NCBI GenBank assembly: GCA_937944175.1
Contig: CALDZW010000094.1
Coordinates: forward strand, 1 to 21,366
Direction of reading: 5' to 3'
From: an uncultured Candidatus Altimarinota bacterium
Lineage (GTDB): Bacteria; Patescibacteriota; Gracilibacteria; BD1-5; UBA6164
DNA: 21,366 bases
The translations under genes and the position numbers were made by a program. This document shows, piece after piece, positions 19,615 through 21,366 of this stretch (its first letter is position 1; every line of letters begins with the position of its first letter). The notes under the pieces were generated by a model. The model searched no databases. It had not been told where the DNA came from and saw only the letters and a program-made list of their open reading frames with translations.

Positions 19615-19926
19615 ATGAAAAGAATAATGGTAAGTTGTCCAATAACTCACAGTCATGAGTTTAGAAAGAAAATTCTAAATGCATGAGCATGAAAAAATTG
19701 AAATTACTCTCATTGCTCTGGTATGTATGAAGTCGAATGAAGTTTTATTCCCTGTAACTGAGCTAATCCAACTATTTGAATTGTTGGAAAGCTAGAATTA
19801 GTAAGAGAGCATAGAATTGAGACTACTTGTGGTGATTTTGAGTTAGCTTGATTAATTGAAAATATTAAAAAACATCACCCATATGAAACACCACATATTG
19901 AAGTAAGTGATATTGAGTTGTTTTAG
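19615..19926 (+). CDS. small NIF3/YqfO-type PII-like domain protein
   Basis: The product has 103 residues. GAGKNGNYSHCSGMYEVEGSF with IPCNGANPTIGIVGKLE, then a C-terminal KKHHPYETPHIEV, match the PII/CutA-like domain that is inserted in NIF3-family proteins such as YqfO and also exists as a stand-alone protein of about 100 residues. Its function is unknown in general; the fold suggests metal or small-ligand binding and trimer formation. It starts 9 bases after the ABC transporter stop and ends the plus-strand run from mraY. Its stop overlaps the convergent esterase gene's stop by 4 bases, with no terminator hairpin seen between them. Confidence 0.85.
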
Positions 19927-20987
19927 GATATTTTCTTTCAATTAAATATTTGAGCTGCCAAATCTCATCTTTCAAACTGTCCAATGACTGTTGTATGTAG
20001 ATGTCCATCAACTGCTAGGGAGTGTGCATTTATAGGTAAAACAGTTCAATTGTGTCTCTTAGTGACTTCAACAGTTGCCTCATGTATTCATTGTGCAACC
20101 TGTGGGTTGCTTCTAGTTTTTATCCAATCTGGATCTAGTCATGTTGTAATGAGTTTGAAATTATTGTCTGGAACTTCATTTTTCAATCAGTTGATCATTC
20201 CATCTAAAAAGTTAGCATATTGCCTTTTTGTCATATTGTTTTTTACACTTTCTTCTCATTGACTCCAGTATAGTCATTTGAAATCACTTCAAGGAAAGTT
20301 TTTATGTACTTGCTTTAGTTTTGCCACCATATCTTTATATAATCTTCAGCCTTTCTGCCATTCTTTTTTCCCAGTAGATCAATGTCATAGAGGAATTATA
20401 AGTAATTTTCTTCATGGACGTAATTTGTAATTATTTGCAATTGCTAATCAAGGTCATACCATATTAGATTTAAATGTATGGTGTGCAAATGGACCTCATG
20501 TACTTCTCTCAATTTTTTTGTTAAGGGCATTTAACTGAAATGTATTATTGAGTGCTTGAGAGCTCATTTTATGAATACGAGGATCATATCACTCTCACCA
20601 ATGAGTATTAGATTGACCTGCAATAATAATAATATCAAACTTGGTATTAGGTGAAACTTCAATACTTCGGATGTTTCTTTTAGTATTATGAGTACTTAAT
20701 ATTTGATTGCCTGTAAATATGACATTATATGCAATTTGCTTGTCTTTTTTACTTAAAGAATTGTTAAAATTTAATTGTTTTTTTGCTATATTAATGGCAT
20801 CTTCAATGATTTTCCAATTGGTACTATTCATCCTCTTTTGTTTTCAAATATTATGTACTTGAGAAAGTAGTTTTCACAAAAGACCTACAGGGTTATTTTT
20901 TACCACAGGAGTACTATTTCTTTGTACTTGTACTCATATTGGATTAACCTGATTTGATGGAGCACGTTGTCAAGAAAATCAATTCAT
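19923..20987 (-). CDS. SASA-type carbohydrate/sialate O-acetylesterase-like hydrolase
   Basis: The product has 354 residues. Residues about 120-354 match the SGNH-fold SASA domain (sialate O-acetylesterase family): FDIIIIAGQSNTHWGEG with nucleophile Ser126, LLIIPLGHGSTG, YWSQGEES (241-246) and a final Asp327-Gly-His329-Leu-His331 holding the acid and base. These enzymes remove acetyl groups from sugars. The first 118 residues are unlike the domain, with a basic Gln/Asn/Val-rich start (QRAPSNQVNPIGVQVQ) and a helical segment; there is no signal peptide. The first ATG of the frame was chosen and an inner ATG at 20831 would remove 52 residues. It could deacetylate wall or capsule sugars. It stands alone on the minus strand. 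Confidence 0.8.
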
Positions 20988-21195
20988 ATCTATTCATATA
21001 TACAGTAATATTTTATATCTATTTTATCATATATATAAATATTTGTCTATTATTTTATAGTAATATAGAAAAGACATTTTCTGTATTGATGTTTATTGGA
21101 AAATGTTTTATCATATATTATCATTCTTGCTTTTTCCAATAAACATTTATAATGGTTCTATACTGATAGAACTATTTTTTTATGCCTAAAAAGAG
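20988..21195. promoter_or_regulatory. divergent AT-rich spacer with nested hairpins
   Basis: This 208-base spacer lies between the esterase gene and the DUF2130-family gene. It holds a small hairpin (AGAAAA 21067-21072, TTTTCT 21077-21082), a 15-base perfect inverted repeat (ATGTTTATTGGAAAA 21089-21103; complement 21132-21146) and a terminator-like hairpin at 21151-21181. All would be transcribed in front of the plus-strand gene. Confidence 0.55.
21151..21181 (+). terminator. terminator-like hairpin in the leader of the DUF2130-family gene
   Basis: AATGGTTCTAT (21151-21161) pairs with ATAGAACTATT (21166-21176), with one G-U pair and an ACTG loop, followed by five Ts. It has the form of an intrinsic terminator but lies 15 bases upstream of an ATG, with no plus-strand gene before it. 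The six bases ATAGAA at 21065-21070 could pair with its left arm instead. Confidence 0.55.
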
Positions 21196-21366
21196 ATGAC
21201 ACAAACAATTATTTGTCCAAGCTGCACAGTAGAGATTGACTTAGATAAGCTAGCTGATAAGAAGTATTCTGATTTATTGCTGCAACAAGAACAGAAACTA
21301 AAATCTGAACAAGAAAAACAGAAGCGTATTTTTGATAAGCAGTTGGAAGAGAAAACAGAAGAAATG
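21196..21366 (+). CDS. DUF2130-family protein, N-terminal part only
   Basis: The frame of 57 codons runs off the right edge. It begins MTQTIICPSCTVEIDLDKLA: a CPSC pair followed by an acidic motif, as in DUF2130 proteins, which start with a zinc-ribbon-like half and continue as a long coiled coil. The rest present here, QEQKLKSEQEKQKRIFDKQ and beyond, is a charged coiled coil. The family's function is not well known. An ATG at 21182 in another frame stops after 16 codons, so this ATG was chosen. No TGA occurs in frame in the part seen. Confidence 0.7.
   Translation, partial: MTQTIICPSCTVEIDLDKLADKKYSDLLLQQEQKLKSEQEKQKRIFDKQLEEKTEEM

Noticed and set aside
19984..20262. Plus-strand Cys-rich 92-codon frame
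   Set aside because: It is opposite the esterase domain, including its catalytic region, and has no features of its own.
1..21366. UGA as tryptophan (code 4, as in Mycoplasma)
   Set aside because: Trp is written TGG at ordinary Trp sites and TGA falls on invariant glycines such as Walker A.
1..21366. tRNA, rRNA or CRISPR array
   Set aside because: The gaps between genes are short and none shows cloverleaf-like, rRNA-like or regularly spaced repeat structure.

Overview
The window comes from a bacterium that reads UGA as glycine (translation table 25), as Gracilibacteria and Absconditabacteria (SR1) do. With the standard code the DNA breaks into short fragments. With TGA read as Gly and only TAA/TAG as stops, it resolves into 18 genes that cover almost all of it. 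Several invariant glycines are written TGA: the Walker A loops of UvrB and an ABC transporter, the ABC LSGGQ signature, the MraY GGG and MGDMGS motifs, and the glycine before the prepilin cleavage site. The DNA is very AT-rich, and most genes lack a clear Shine-Dalgarno site. Which of the two phyla it is cannot be decided from this sequence.

Layout. 1-2908 (minus): uvrB, a small lipoprotein gene and a partial unknown gene, in that transcription order. 3137-6076 (plus): a 979-residue secreted Cys-rich protein with a PKD domain and five copies of a cysteine module. 6073-8423 (minus): a class III adenylate cyclase fused to a DUF697-like membrane domain, then a secreted PGRP-type amidase, separated by a hairpin terminator. 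8475-10997 (plus): a secreted 291-residue unknown and a 506-residue type IV pilin-like protein ending in a fibrinogen-like domain. 11045-15584 (minus): a tight five-gene operon encoding a membrane protein with two duplicated peptidoglycan-binding-like domains, a glutaredoxin, a 134-residue unknown, a C39-like cysteine-peptidase-fold protein and a U32-family protein with four cysteines suited to a [4Fe-4S] cluster. 15803-19926 (plus): mraY, a phosphotransacetylase-family gene, an exporter-type ABC transporter and a small NIF3/PII-like protein. 19923-20987 (minus): an SASA-type esterase. 21196-end (plus): a partial DUF2130-family gene behind a leader of nested hairpins.

How it fits together: much of the coding capacity is for the cell surface. 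It includes a pilin fused to a ligand-binding-type domain, a large disulfide-rich secreted protein, an amidase, a wall-binding membrane protein and lipid I synthesis. That suits a small cell living attached to, or preying on, other bacteria, but this is inference. The best candidate for an undescribed system is the 11045-15584 operon, which joins a wall-binding membrane protein to redox, Fe-S and papain-like-fold proteins. No rRNA, tRNA, CRISPR array or insertion sequence was seen, and no gap between genes exceeds about 230 bases.
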